NCBI GenBank assembly: GCA_965267355.1
Contig: OZ253956.1
Location: forward strand, 1,302,001 to 1,366,000
Direction: 5' to 3'
Source of the DNA: GCA-002793235 sp965267355
Lineage (GTDB): Bacteria; Bacteroidota; Bacteroidia; Flavobacteriales_E; Vicingaceae
Length of the DNA stretch: 64,000 nucleotides
Shown here: piece after piece, positions 32,547 to 41,255 of the stretch
Position numbering within the stretch: position 1 is the first letter of the stretch
Layout: the number at the start of each line of letters is the position of its first letter
Made by a program: the position numbers and the translations under genes
The notes under the pieces: generated by a model
Told to the model about the DNA's origin: nothing
The model's database searches: none
Seen by the model: the letters and a program-made list of their open reading frames with translations, nothing else

Positions 32547-32888
32547 CTACATAAATCCTAATTCAAGTAGAGCTTCTTCACTCATCATATCTTTACTCCA
32601 TGTAGGTTCCCAAACTAATTCTACTTTAGCAGATTTCACACTCCATAAAGCATCTACTTTTTGTCTAACTTCTTCTGGTAAACTTTCTGCAACAGGGCAA
32701 GACGGGGAAGTTAAAGTCATATCTATCTCAATATTAAAATCATCGTCAATTTTAATTTCATAGATTAACCCCATTTCGTAAATATCTACAGGGATTTCTG
32801 GATCGTAAACAGTTTTGAGTGTGTCAATTACCTGTTGTTCTACATCCTTTTTATTTAGTTGTTCAATATGTTTATTATCCTCACCCAT
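32547..32888 (-). CDS. DUF59/MIP18-family Fe-S assembly protein (SufT-like)
   Basis: The 113-aa protein has the MIP18/DUF59 core: VYDPEIPVDIYEMGLIYEIKI, TLTSPSCPVAESLP with the conserved cysteine, and VELVWEPTWSKDMMSEEA at the end. Members help mature Fe-S proteins, and in Bacteroidota they usually close the suf operon. It is the last gene of this operon, 7 nt after sufE, and its stop codon abuts that of the convergent sensor gene with no spacer or terminator hairpin between them. Confidence 0.88.
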   Translation of the reverse strand: MGEDNKHIEQLNKKDVEQQVIDTLKTVYDPEIPVDIYEMGLIYEIKIDDDFNIEIDMTLTSPSCPVAESLPEEVRQKVDALWSVKSAKVELVWEPTWSKDMMSEEALLELGFM

Positions 32889-32895
32889 ATATCCC

Positions 32896-33315
32896 TTATA
32901 ATTTAGTCTGAAAAGCTACTGCATACATTTTAATTTGTTTTACCATAGCCAATAATCCATTACTTCGAGTAGGGGACAAATGTTCTTTTAGCCCTATTTC
33001 GTCAATAAACTCTAAACTGGCATTAGCAATATTTTCTGGTTCTTGATTAGAAAAAACTCTAATCATTAAAGCGACAATTCCTTTAGTAATTATCGCATCA
33101 CTATCAGCTGTATATATTATTTCTCTATCTTTAAGCTCAGCATGGAGCCATACTCTTGATTGACAACCTTTAATAAGATTCTCTTCAACTTTATGTTGCT
33201 CATCAATTAATGGTAATTCCTTTCCCAGTTCAATTAAGTGTTCATACTTATCCATCCACTCATCAAACAAAGCAAATTCATCAACGATTTCTTCCTGTAT
33301 TTCTTTTATTGTCAT
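32896..33315 (-). CDS. sufE: Cysteine desulfuration protein SufE
   Basis: SufE takes persulfide sulfur from SufS and passes it to the SufBCD scaffold. The 139-aa protein has the acceptor cysteine in IKGCQSRVWL (about residue 50) and the family segments YEHLIELGKELP and DAIITKGIVALMIRVF. Its ATG at 33315 directly follows the sufS stop, so translation is likely coupled to its partner enzyme. Confidence 0.95.
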   Translation of the reverse strand: MTIKEIQEEIVDEFALFDEWMDKYEHLIELGKELPLIDEQHKVEENLIKGCQSRVWLHAELKDREIIYTADSDAIITKGIVALMIRVFSNQEPENIANASLEFIDEIGLKEHLSPTRSNGLLAMVKQIKMYAVAFQTKL

Positions 33316-34551
33316 TTAGAGTAGCATTTTAACAGCTCTTTTCAGGGCTTCGATAAATACATCAATTTCTTGTTTAGTATTGTAAAAAGCAAAAGATGCT
33401 CTGGCAGTACCAGGTATTTTAAAACGATTCATAAGCGGTTCTGTACAGTGATGTCCAGTTCTAATTGCGATACCTAATTTATCTAATATCATCCCAATAT
33501 CAGTAGGATGAGTGCCATTTACGACAAACGATAAAACACTTGCTTTATTTTCAGCTTCCCCAATAATTCGTAATCCTTCTATTTCTTTAATCTTTTCTGT
33601 TGCATAAGCTAATAAATCTGCTTCATGTGTAGCAATATTTTCTATCCCAACAGAATTCATATAATCTATAGCAGCAGCTAATGCAATTCCACCAACGATG
33701 TTAGGTGTTCCTGCTTCGAATTTATGGGGTAATTCGTTGTAAGTTGTTTTCTCAAACGTAACAGTTTTAATCATATCACCGCCACCTTGGTAAGGGGGTA
33801 ATTCATTTAAAAAAGCTTCTTTTCCATAAAGAATTCCAACACCAGTTGGGCCAAACATCTTATGTGCTGAAAAAGCATAAAAGTCACAATCTAAGTCTTG
33901 TACATCCACTTTTTTATGTGGAACAGCTTGAGCTCCATCAATTAAGGTAAACGCATTATATTCTTTAGCTTTTTCAATAATTTCTTTAACGGGATTAATA
34001 CTCCCAAGTGTATTAGAAACATGTGTTACTGCTACCATTTTGGTTTTATCTGACAGCATTTTTTCATATTCATCAAACAAAAATTCTCCCTTATCATTAA
34101 TAGGAACTACCTTTAAAATAGTGCTATATTCTTCACAAACCATTTGCCATGGCACAATGTTAGAGTGGTGTTCCATGGTAGAGATGATAATTTCATCACC
34201 AGCTTTTAAGTGCTTTTTAGCAAAACTAGAAGCAATTAAGTTGATACTTGCAGTAGTTCCTGAAGTAAATATTACCTCATGTTCATGTTTTGCATTAATA
34301 AAATGTTGAATAGTCACTCTAGCTTTTTCATAAGCATCAGTAGCCTCTTGACTTAAGGTGTGTATTCCTCTATGGATATTAGCATTTTCTAATTGATAGT
34401 AGTTATTAATTATATCAATTACTTGTTGTGGTTTCTGAGCTGTCGCACCATTATCAAAATAAACCAAAGGTTTTCCGTTGATTTCTCTATTTAAAATAGG
34501 AAAGTCGGCTCTTATTTTTTGAATATCAAGTATGTCGGTAGTTGCAGACAT
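33316..34551 (-). CDS. sufS: Cysteine desulfurase SufS
   Basis: A PLP enzyme that converts cysteine to alanine and an enzyme-bound persulfide for Fe-S clusters. The 411-aa group II desulfurase has HHSNIVPWQ, the aspartate of LIDGAQAVPH, the PLP lysine in FSAHKMFGPTGVG (about 230) and the catalytic cysteine in RTGHHCTEPLM (about 365). The length is normal. It sits between sufD and sufE with 0-nt junctions. Confidence 0.96.
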   Translation of the reverse strand: MSATTDILDIQKIRADFPILNREINGKPLVYFDNGATAQKPQQVIDIINNYYQLENANIHRGIHTLSQEATDAYEKARVTIQHFINAKHEHEVIFTSGTTASINLIASSFAKKHLKAGDEIIISTMEHHSNIVPWQMVCEEYSTILKVVPINDKGEFLFDEYEKMLSDKTKMVAVTHVSNTLGSINPVKEIIEKAKEYNAFTLIDGAQAVPHKKVDVQDLDCDFYAFSAHKMFGPTGVGILYGKEAFLNELPPYQGGGDMIKTVTFEKTTYNELPHKFEAGTPNIVGGIALAAAIDYMNSVGIENIATHEADLLAYATEKIKEIEGLRIIGEAENKASVLSFVVNGTHPTDIGMILDKLGIAIRTGHHCTEPLMNRFKIPGTARASFAFYNTKQEIDVFIEALKRAVKMLL

Positions 34552-35835
34552 TTACTTTGTAAATCGATCTTCTATTTTATTGTCAATATAATTTGAAAGC
34601 GCTTCAATTGATACTTTTTCTAAAGCATCTTTAGCAAAGGCATTAATCATTAGATTAATAGCATTTCGCTTGCTTATACCTCTTGATTGTAGGTAAAATA
34701 TTGCTTCTTCATCAATTTGTCCTGTAGTAGAACCATGGCTACATTTTACATCATCAGCATAAATTTCTAATTCAGGTTTAGAGTTTACATTGGCATTATC
34801 TGAAAGTAAAACGTTGTTGTTTTGCTGAAACGCATTAGTGATTTGAGCATCTTGCCTTACAAATACCTTCCCATTAAACACTCCAGTTGATTCATCATCT
34901 AAAACTCCTTTATATACTTCATTTGAATTACAGTGTGGTTTTTTATGATCAACTACTGTATGATTATCAATGTGATTCTTACCTTCGCCTAAATACAATC
35001 CACTTAGGTTAGTTTCACAACTGCTTGCGTCTACTTCAATGTTTAGGTTATTTCTAACTAAAGCACCAGTGAATGTAGCTGTGTTTATAGTAAAGTTACT
35101 ATTTGCTTCTTGGTAAACTTGTTCAGTTGAAATATGATAGTTTTCGTTATCTGCATCTTGAATTTTGTTGTACTCCAAATGAGCATTTTCTTTAACGAAA
35201 AACTCAGAAACATTATTCATGAAATTTTCATTTCCATTAAGACTAACAAAGGATTCAATTACTTTAAATGAACTTCCTTGCTCAGCTAAAAAGAAATTTC
35301 TTGTTTGAGTAATAGTGTTCTTACCTGTAACTATATTTATAATGTGATAAGGTTTATCGTTAATAATATTTTTGTTAGCATGAATACAAATCCCATCAGT
35401 ATGAAAAGCGTTATTTAAAGCTAAAAATACCTCTTCCTTATCAGAACTAATTTTACCGAAATATTTTTTAATCACTTCTCCTTTATCTTTACCAATTGTT
35501 AAAGGCAAAACATTAATTCCTTCTTTCTCTTCAATGCTAGATAATGATACATTGAATTGTCCATTGACTAAAATAAGAATATTAGCATCCAATTCAGGAA
35601 TTAAATATGAGTTGATATCTAAATCTTGAGAAGCACCAGTAGCATACTTTTTGTTTACAATCTTACTAACTCTAGTATATTTCCAGTACTCATCTCTAGT
35701 AGTTGGAAAATCAAGATTCTCCAATTCAGCTTTTGCTTTTTCTCTTAATGATTTGAAATGTTCATTTTCGGATGAAAAATCCAGTGATGAAAGTGATTCT
35801 ATCATTATATCTTTCTTTGTCAATTCAGCTATCAT
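34552..35835 (-). CDS. sufD: Fe-S assembly scaffold subunit SufD
   Basis: SufD pairs with SufB and SufC in the SufBC2D scaffold. The 427-aa protein has a helical N-terminus (LREKAKAELENLDFPTTRDEYWKYT) and the long beta-helix core (GLYLGEGKNHIDNHTVVDHKKPHC, FNGKVFVRQDAQITNAFQQN, CSHGSTTGQIDEEAIFYLQSRGI). The histidine needed for cluster building is within the last of these. It is followed directly by sufS; a 61-nt spacer separates it from sufC. Confidence 0.95.
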   Translation of the reverse strand: MIAELTKKDIMIESLSSLDFSSENEHFKSLREKAKAELENLDFPTTRDEYWKYTRVSKIVNKKYATGASQDLDINSYLIPELDANILILVNGQFNVSLSSIEEKEGINVLPLTIGKDKGEVIKKYFGKISSDKEEVFLALNNAFHTDGICIHANKNIINDKPYHIINIVTGKNTITQTRNFFLAEQGSSFKVIESFVSLNGNENFMNNVSEFFVKENAHLEYNKIQDADNENYHISTEQVYQEANSNFTINTATFTGALVRNNLNIEVDASSCETNLSGLYLGEGKNHIDNHTVVDHKKPHCNSNEVYKGVLDDESTGVFNGKVFVRQDAQITNAFQQNNNVLLSDNANVNSKPELEIYADDVKCSHGSTTGQIDEEAIFYLQSRGISKRNAINLMINAFAKDALEKVSIEALSNYIDNKIEDRFTK

Positions 35836-35896
35836 AATTGAAATGTTAAATTTTTAGTTTTGAATTTTAAATAATGTTTTACTCAACATTTAAAAT

Positions 35897-36652
35897 TTAT
35901 GATTCAACATTTTCACTTTTTATCCAGTCGTAACCTTTTTCTTCTAATTCTAAAGCTAATTCTTTAGTACCAGATTTTACAATTTTACCATTGTATAAAA
36001 CATGCACGTAATCAGGTACAATGTAATCCAACAAACGTTGGTAGTGTGTAATAACAATAGTTGAGTTGTTTGAAGATTTCAACTTGTTTACTCCATTGGC
36101 AACAATTCTTAATGCATCAATATCTAATCCCGAATCCGTTTCATCAAGGATAGATAATTTAGGCTCTAACATTGCCATTTGGAAAATTTCATTTCTTTTT
36201 TTCTCACCACCGGAAAAACCTTCATTAACAGAACGGTTAGCTAACTTACTATCAAGCTCAACCAAGGCAGATTTTTCTTTTACTAAGCCTAAAAACTCTT
36301 TAGCAGTAACCGGCTCTTGTTTATTGTGCTCGCGCTTTTCGTTTATTGCTGTCTTTAAGAAATTAATGTTGCTAACTCCTGGTATTTCAACAGGGTATTG
36401 AAAAGCTAAAAATAAACCTTCATTCGCTCTTTCTTCTGGAGCTAATTCTAGTAAATCAGTACCATCAAAATCAACAGAACCTTCAGTAACTTCATATTCC
36501 TCTCTACCAGCTAATACGCTTGACAAAGTACTTTTTCCAGAACCATTTGGTCCCATGATAGCATGTATTTCTCCAGCTTTTACTTCTAGATTAATTCCAT
36601 TAAGAATTTCCTTATCATCAATACTTGCGTGTAAATTTTTTATACTTAACAT
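35897..36652 (-). CDS. sufC: Fe-S assembly ATPase SufC
   Basis: SufC is the ABC-type ATPase that drives the SufBCD scaffold. From the ATG at 36652 it is 251 aa. An upstream TTG frame (to 36685) would overlap the YHS gene and add residues unlike other SufC proteins. Walker A is GPNGSGKST (about 33-41), the signature FSGGEKKRNE, Walker B LSILDETDSGLD, and the H-loop ITHYQRLL. It starts 8 nt after the YHS-domain gene. Confidence 0.95.
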   Translation of the reverse strand: MLSIKNLHASIDDKEILNGINLEVKAGEIHAIMGPNGSGKSTLSSVLAGREEYEVTEGSVDFDGTDLLELAPEERANEGLFLAFQYPVEIPGVSNINFLKTAINEKREHNKQEPVTAKEFLGLVKEKSALVELDSKLANRSVNEGFSGGEKKRNEIFQMAMLEPKLSILDETDSGLDIDALRIVANGVNKLKSSNNSTIVITHYQRLLDYIVPDYVHVLYNGKIVKSGTKELALELEEKGYDWIKSENVES

Positions 36653-36660
36653 TTTCTTAT

Positions 36661-37125
36661 TTATTCTTTTATAATGACTCCCCAACTTTCATCTGCGTTA
36701 GATTTCATTTGAGGTTCTTTTTTTAACCATTTTTTCTTTGTGTTCACTCCAAAGGAATTGTAAAATAAATACAGTTTTCCATCGGTTATTTTATATGTTT
36801 CGGGATCTGCCTCCATTAACTCAGGTTTAGGTTTTGCTAATGCATAAGCACACCAACCCCCATATTGTGGTTCATATTTTTCGGGGTTAGCTTTAAATAT
36901 TGCTTTACTTTTCTCAGTAAGGAAATAATAAGTTACTCCTTTATAGTTATAGTTAATGTCTTTTTTTCCTTCTATAGGCTTGTTAGCAAAATAAGAAACG
37001 GGATCGTAACCAGATAGAGCTATATTATCATCTAAATTATAGTGCTTTTTTCTGATTGCTTCTGAATCTTGCGCGAAGCAACCAATTGTGATTAAAAATG
37101 ATATGATGAAAACTATATTTCTCAT
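36661..37125 (-). CDS. Exported YHS-domain protein inside the suf operon
   Basis: The 154-aa protein has a signal peptide (residues 1-19, ending CFAQ) and a YHS-type domain (about 35-110; ALSGYDPVSYF, YNYKGVTYYFLTEKSKAIFKANPEKYEPQYGGWCAYAL). YHS domains are linked with metal handling in heavy-metal ATPases and similar proteins. Its start overlaps the sufB stop by 1 nt and it precedes sufC by 8 nt, so it is fully embedded in the suf operon although its product should be periplasmic. A role in iron or copper handling is inference. Confidence 0.8.
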   Translation of the reverse strand: MRNIVFIISFLITIGCFAQDSEAIRKKHYNLDDNIALSGYDPVSYFANKPIEGKKDINYNYKGVTYYFLTEKSKAIFKANPEKYEPQYGGWCAYALAKPKPELMEADPETYKITDGKLYLFYNSFGVNTKKKWLKKEPQMKSNADESWGVIIKE

Positions 37126-38570
37126 TATCCTACGCTTCCTTCTAAGCTAATTTCTAACAATTTTTGTGCTTCTACAGCAAACTCCATAGGAAGTTTGTTT
37201 AATACTTCTTTGCAGTAACCATTAACAATTAAGTTAATTGCCTTTTCAGTGTCAATTCCTCTTTGGTTACAGTAGAATATTTGATCTTCTCCAATTTTAG
37301 AAGTTGTTGCTTCATGCTCAATTTTAGCAGTACTGTTTTTAGCTTCAATGTATGGAAATGTGTGTGCCCCACACTTATCACCCATTAATAATGAATCACA
37401 TTGAGTAAAGTTTCTAGAGTTAGATGCATTCTTATGTACCTGAACTAAACCTCTGTACGAGTTGTTGCTAAATCCAGCTGAAATACCTTTAGAGATAATT
37501 GTACTCTTAGTGTTTTTTCCTAAATGGATCATCTTAGTTCCAGTATCAGCTTGTTGGTATTTGTTGGTAACAGCAACCGAATAGAACTCACCTATTGAAT
37601 TATCTCCTTTTAAAATACAAGAAGGATATTTCCATGTAACAGCAGAACCAGTTTCTACTTGAGTCCAGCTAATTTTAGCATTGTTATGGCAAATACCTCT
37701 TTTAGTAACAAAATTGTAGATTCCACCTTTTCCTTCATCGTCTCCTGGGTACCAATTTTGTACAGTAGAATATTTTATTTCTGCACCATCCATAGCAATT
37801 AATTCAACTATTGCTGCATGTAATTGATTTTCATCTCTTTGTGGTGCAGTACACCCTTCTAAGTAACTCACATAACTATCTTCATCAGCAACAACGAGTG
37901 TTCTTTCAAATTGACCAGTGTTTGCTTCATTAATTCTAAAGTAAGTAGATAGTTCCATCGGGCATCTAACACCCTTTGGAATATAGCAGAAAGAACCATC
38001 AGAAAACACAGCTGAATTTAAGGCAGCATAAAAATTATCTGTGGTAGGAACAACCGTACCCATATATTTTTTTACTAATTCTGGGTGGTTTTGAACTGCT
38101 TCACTGAAAGAGCAAAAAATAATTCCAAGCTCAGCCAATTTGTCTTGAAAAGAAGTTTTAACCGAAACGGAATCAAAAACGAAATCAACAGCAACACCAC
38201 TTAATGCTTTTTGTTCATCTAAAGAAATACCCAGTTTATCCATGGTTGCTTTCATTTCAGGATCAACATCTTCCCATTTTACCTCTTCTCCAGCACCTTT
38301 TGGTGCGGAATAATAAGATAATTTTTGAAAATCTACTTTTGGGTAGTTAACATGAGCCCACTCTGGCTCAATCATTTTTTTCCAAGTCTCAAATGCTTTT
38401 AGGCGATATTCCAATAGCCATTCTGGTTCATTCTTTTTCTCAGAAATTAATCGAATAACATCTTCATTTAAACCAACAGGTATTTTATCAGACTCTATGT
38501 TTGTGGTAAAGCCGTACTTGTATTCTTGGTTCTCTAATTCTTTCTCTAAATCTTCTTCTGTGTAAGCCAT
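37125..38570 (-). CDS. sufB: Fe-S assembly scaffold subunit SufB
   Basis: SufB holds the nascent cluster in the SufBCD scaffold. The 481-aa protein is full length, with YIPKGVRCPMELSTYFRIN, EGCTAPQRDENQLHAA, NFVTKRGICHNNAKISWTQVE and the C-terminal RGIDTEKAINLIVNGYCKEVL. It lies 13 nt downstream of the A-type carrier gene and begins the core of the operon. Confidence 0.97.
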   Translation of the reverse strand: MAYTEEDLEKELENQEYKYGFTTNIESDKIPVGLNEDVIRLISEKKNEPEWLLEYRLKAFETWKKMIEPEWAHVNYPKVDFQKLSYYSAPKGAGEEVKWEDVDPEMKATMDKLGISLDEQKALSGVAVDFVFDSVSVKTSFQDKLAELGIIFCSFSEAVQNHPELVKKYMGTVVPTTDNFYAALNSAVFSDGSFCYIPKGVRCPMELSTYFRINEANTGQFERTLVVADEDSYVSYLEGCTAPQRDENQLHAAIVELIAMDGAEIKYSTVQNWYPGDDEGKGGIYNFVTKRGICHNNAKISWTQVETGSAVTWKYPSCILKGDNSIGEFYSVAVTNKYQQADTGTKMIHLGKNTKSTIISKGISAGFSNNSYRGLVQVHKNASNSRNFTQCDSLLMGDKCGAHTFPYIEAKNSTAKIEHEATTSKIGEDQIFYCNQRGIDTEKAINLIVNGYCKEVLNKLPMEFAVEAQKLLEISLEGSVG

Positions 38571-38583
38571 CTCATTCTATATT

Positions 38584-38910
38584 TTAAAGCGAAAAACTTT
38601 CTCCGCAGCCACAAGTTCTATTAGCATTAGGGTTTTTAAACACAAATCCTTTTCCATTTAAACCACCAGAATAATCTAATTCTGTTCCTGCTAAATAAAG
38701 GATACTCTTTTTGTCACAAACTATTTTCACGCCATTATCTTCAAAAACTTTATCATCATCATTTATTACATGATCAAAAGTTAAATCATAGACTAAGCCT
38801 GAACATCCGCCACCTTTTACACCAACCCTAATAAAACTTCCTTCAGGAGCATTATCTTCAGTCATGAGTTTAATAGATTGATTTTTTGCGTTTTCTGAAA
38901 CTGTTATCAT
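38584..38910 (-). CDS. sufA: A-type Fe-S carrier (SufA/IscA/HesB)
   Basis: The 108-aa protein has the three conserved cluster-binding cysteines C36 (GGCSGLVYDL), C100 and C102 (CGCGESF). A-type carriers receive clusters from SufBCD and pass them to client enzymes. It is the first gene of the operon. A consensus promoter and the 19-bp palindrome shared with feoAB lie directly upstream. Confidence 0.94.
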   Translation of the reverse strand: MITVSENAKNQSIKLMTEDNAPEGSFIRVGVKGGGCSGLVYDLTFDHVINDDDKVFEDNGVKIVCDKKSILYLAGTELDYSGGLNGKGFVFKNPNANRTCGCGESFSL

Positions 38911-38919
38911 CTTGTTTTT

Positions 38920-38974
38920 ATTTAGATTAATTCTAAATTAGAGCAAAAGTACCTAAAAAGAGTTACTCAGCAAA
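38920..38974 (-). promoter_or_regulatory. suf operon promoter with iron-type operator
   Basis: On the minus strand TTTG (38971-38974), 19 nt, TACTTTTG (38944-38951) gives a full consensus promoter. Five nt downstream is ATTTAGATTAATTCTAAAT (38920-38938), a 19-bp palindrome with one mismatch between arms. The feoA promoter has the same site at nearly the same spacing, so this is probably the operator of a shared repressor. Confidence 0.78.
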
Positions 38975-39025
38975 GAAAAAAATAAAGAAACCGTAAACTG
39001 TGAAAGGGAGTTTTTTAAAGTGAAA

Positions 39026-39763
39026 CTAAATCCAGCCTTTTAATTTGTAAAAAGTGATAGCTGCATATTCTCTGTAAACAATAACTTGTAGTTTTAAATG
39101 TTCCCAAAATTGGTAACGAACCTGAGTATTATCGCCTATATTAACAGTTAGGTTGTTTCCACCTAATTCTTCATCTTCAAAAAGAAATGAGGCTTCTACG
39201 GGCTTTTCAAAGGCAGGCATACCACTAGCTTTGGTTAATCCGATTTTATTAAAAGTTTTAACACAGCGATAAATGTGTTCAGGAGAGGTAACTATTAAAA
39301 TAGGATAGTCTTTTTTAATTATTTTTTTTACTTCAATAGCTTGAGATCTTGTATTGGTTCCTTGATTTTCAAACCTTATTCTTTTTTCATCTATCCCTCT
39401 TATCATCAATTCTTTTTTCATTAAATATGATGCGGAAGTTGTATCAGTGGTATCTCCCGGCATAGTTATGATTAACTGTGCATTTTCGAATTGCTCAGCC
39501 ATTTTAGCGGCAGTATAAGTTCTCATTAACCCTGATTTGCTTGGTATGCCACCACCACTCATTACCACAATATATTTTGGATTAGCAGTTAATTTAGGGC
39601 TTGAATTTCCTAAGTGATAATACATCCAATAGGGAAGTGTAGTAAAGGCTAAACAAATGATGATGCTAAAAATTATCCCAAAAGAGATAAGCATCCATTT
39701 TACGGGTCGTCTTAAAAAGTTTACTATTTCAAAAAGTGTTTTGATGTAAACGAATGTAAACAA
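39026..39763 (-). CDS. YdcF/SanA-like DUF218 membrane protein
   Basis: The 245-aa protein has one N-terminal transmembrane segment (about residues 24-46) after a basic stretch (LRRPVKW), then a DUF218 domain: YIVVMSGGGIPSKSGLMRTYTAAKMAEQF, MPGDTTDTTSASY, ENQGTNTRSQAIEVKKII, LIVTSPEHIYRC. Relatives include SanA and YdcF/ElyC, which affect the cell envelope. The start is uncertain: TTG at 39763 keeps the basic stretch before the membrane segment, while the first ATG is at 39694. It is divergent from thiL. Confidence 0.75.
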   Translation of the reverse strand: MFTFVYIKTLFEIVNFLRRPVKWMLISFGIIFSIIICLAFTTLPYWMYYHLGNSSPKLTANPKYIVVMSGGGIPSKSGLMRTYTAAKMAEQFENAQLIITMPGDTTDTTSASYLMKKELMIRGIDEKRIRFENQGTNTRSQAIEVKKIIKKDYPILIVTSPEHIYRCVKTFNKIGLTKASGMPAFEKPVEASFLFEDEELGGNNLTVNIGDNTQVRYQFWEHLKLQVIVYREYAAITFYKLKGWI

Positions 39764-39776
39764 TTTATTCTTTTCC

Positions 39777-39784
39777 TAATTTTG
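39777..39784 (+). promoter_or_regulatory. -7 box of thiL, 5 nt before the ATG
   Basis: TAATTTTG followed by CGATT and the ATG at 39790. The spacing predicts an almost leaderless mRNA. Confidence 0.5.
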
Positions 39785-39789
39785 CGATT

Positions 39790-40845
39790 ATGTTAGAAGA
39801 TAAAAATAAAAAGCCGCTAAATGAATTGGAAGAGCTGGGTGAGTTTGGTTTAATCAAACATTTAACAGAAAACATTGAGCTTAAAAACAAGTCATCTTTG
39901 AAAGGGGTTGGAGATGATGCGGCTGTTATCCATTATGAGAAAAAGCAAACGGTACTAACTACTGATATGTTGGTAGAAGGTATTCACTTTGACTTATTAT
40001 ACACTCCTTTAAAACATTTGGGTTATAAGGCGGCAACATCTAATTTTTCTGATGTTTATGCGATGAATGCTGTTCCTAAACAAATTACTGTTTCATTGGC
40101 TGTTTCTAACAGAATTTCGGTAGAAGCTCTGGAAGAATTATATGAAGGAGTGTTGTTAGCTTGTGAAATTTATGGAGTTGATTTAGTGGGTGGAGATACT
40201 ACTTCATCAACATCTGGTTTAATCATAAGTATTACTGCATTGGGTGAAGCTGAGAAGAAAGATTTGATTTATAGAGATGGAGCTAAGGAGAATGATTTAA
40301 TCTGTGTTTCGGGTGATTTGGGCGGTGCTTTTATGGGCTTACAATTGTTGGAAAGGGAAAAACAAATCTTTAACGAAAACCCTGGAGTTCAACCAGATTT
40401 TTCGGGGTATGATTATGTGTTAGAAAGACAGTTAAAGCCCGAGCCAAGAAAGGATGTAATAGACATGTTTGAAGAAATTGGTGTAAAACCAACTGCTATG
40501 ATTGATGTTTCTGATGGATTATCTTCTGACTTAATACACATTTGTCAGCAATCAAAGGTAGGTTGTACTATATATGAAGATAAGTTGCCATTAGATGTAC
40601 AAACCATAACGGTAGCTGAAGAAATGCGTTTAGATCCAACAGTGTGTGCATTAAATGGAGGAGAAGATTATGAGCTTTTGTTTACGGTATCTTTAGACGA
40701 TTATAACAAGATAAAAGATCAAAAAAGAGTAGCTGTAATTGGGCATATAACTTCTGAAAAAGAAGTTTATCAAATTGTCACTAGAGGTGAGCAAGTAAAC
40801 ACCTTATCTGCTCAAGGTTGGGATGCCATTCTAAAAAATGAGTAG
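39790..40845 (+). CDS. thiL: Thiamine-monophosphate kinase
   Basis: It phosphorylates thiamine monophosphate to the cofactor thiamine diphosphate. The 351-aa AIR-synthase-like protein has the N-terminal GEFGLIKHL, the metal-binding aspartates in GVGDDAAVI and TTDMLVEGIHFD, VDLVGGDTTSS, IDVSDGLSSDL, and the C-terminal LNGGEDYELLFTV. The length fits the family. No other thiamine gene is adjacent. The next gene's promoter overlaps its stop codon. Thiamine diphosphate is the cofactor of Dxs, encoded later in the window. Confidence 0.95.
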   Translation: MLEDKNKKPLNELEELGEFGLIKHLTENIELKNKSSLKGVGDDAAVIHYEKKQTVLTTDMLVEGIHFDLLYTPLKHLGYKAATSNFSDVYAMNAVPKQITVSLAVSNRISVEALEELYEGVLLACEIYGVDLVGGDTTSSTSGLIISITALGEAEKKDLIYRDGAKENDLICVSGDLGGAFMGLQLLEREKQIFNENPGVQPDFSGYDYVLERQLKPEPRKDVIDMFEEIGVKPTAMIDVSDGLSSDLIHICQQSKVGCTIYEDKLPLDVQTITVAEEMRLDPTVCALNGGEDYELLFTVSLDDYNKIKDQKRVAVIGHITSEKEVYQIVTRGEQVNTLSAQGWDAILKNE

Positions 40846-40850
40846 TTTTG
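40818..40850 (+). promoter_or_regulatory. Promoter of the His-rich small protein
   Basis: TTG (40818-40820), 22 nt, TAGTTTTG (40843-40850), then TAGC and the GTG start at 40855. It overlaps the thiL stop codon and predicts a leaderless transcript for the metal-uptake-like module. Confidence 0.5.
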
Positions 40851-40854
40851 TAGC

Positions 40855-41187
40855 GTGAAAGTTTTAAAAAGCATAGTAGCTATGGTTCTTACAATTACAT
40901 TTTTAAATGTAATTGTAAGCAAATCGTTGCACGAGTTTTTTGAGCACGATCATGTTGAGCATACTTGCGAAGTGAAAGATGTAACTCACATCCATGAGTT
41001 TGAATTTACTCATGTTGATTTTATGTGTGACTTTAATTTAAATTCTACTGATTCTTTTGGATTCAAACATTCTTTTCAAACACAATTAGCTGTATTTCAA
41101 GGTAAAATTGATATTCTCTATTTGTGGTTGGTTAAGAATCTATTTCATGATTTAAACCTCCAAAGAGGCCCTCCTTCTTTAAGATAG
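40855..41187 (+). CDS. Small exported His-rich protein ahead of a TonB receptor
   Basis: No named family recognised. The 110-aa protein starts at GTG and has a signal peptide or anchor (about residues 1-22). A His/Glu-rich stretch follows (HEFFEHDHVEHTCEVKDVTHIHEF, about 26-50; six or more His and one Cys), then a further Cys in FMCDF. The C-terminus reads NLQRGPPSLR; short proteins ending 'RGPP' are common near metal-related genes in Bacteroidota. It likely binds a divalent metal in the periplasm. It is 68 nt upstream of the TonB-dependent receptor. Confidence 0.6.
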   Translation: MKVLKSIVAMVLTITFLNVIVSKSLHEFFEHDHVEHTCEVKDVTHIHEFEFTHVDFMCDFNLNSTDSFGFKHSFQTQLAVFQGKIDILYLWLVKNLFHDLNLQRGPPSLR

Positions 41188-41211
41188 TCCACTACAATTT
41201 ATCAATTTAAG

Positions 41212-41231
41212 ATTATCTAATAACAGATAAT
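41212..41231. promoter_or_regulatory. Inverted repeat before the TonB receptor gene
   Basis: ATTATCT-AATAAC-AGATAAT, perfect 7-bp arms, 24 nt before the ATG at 41256. No T-run follows, so an operator (Fur/Zur-like) is more likely than a terminator. Confidence 0.45.
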
Positions 41232-41255
41232 TTACTATCAACCAATTTAAAACAA

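Noticed and set aside
36653..36685. N-terminal extension of SufC from a TTG at 36685
   Set aside because: It would overlap the YHS gene, uses a weak start, and adds residues not seen in SufC; the ATG at 36652 gives the normal N-terminus.
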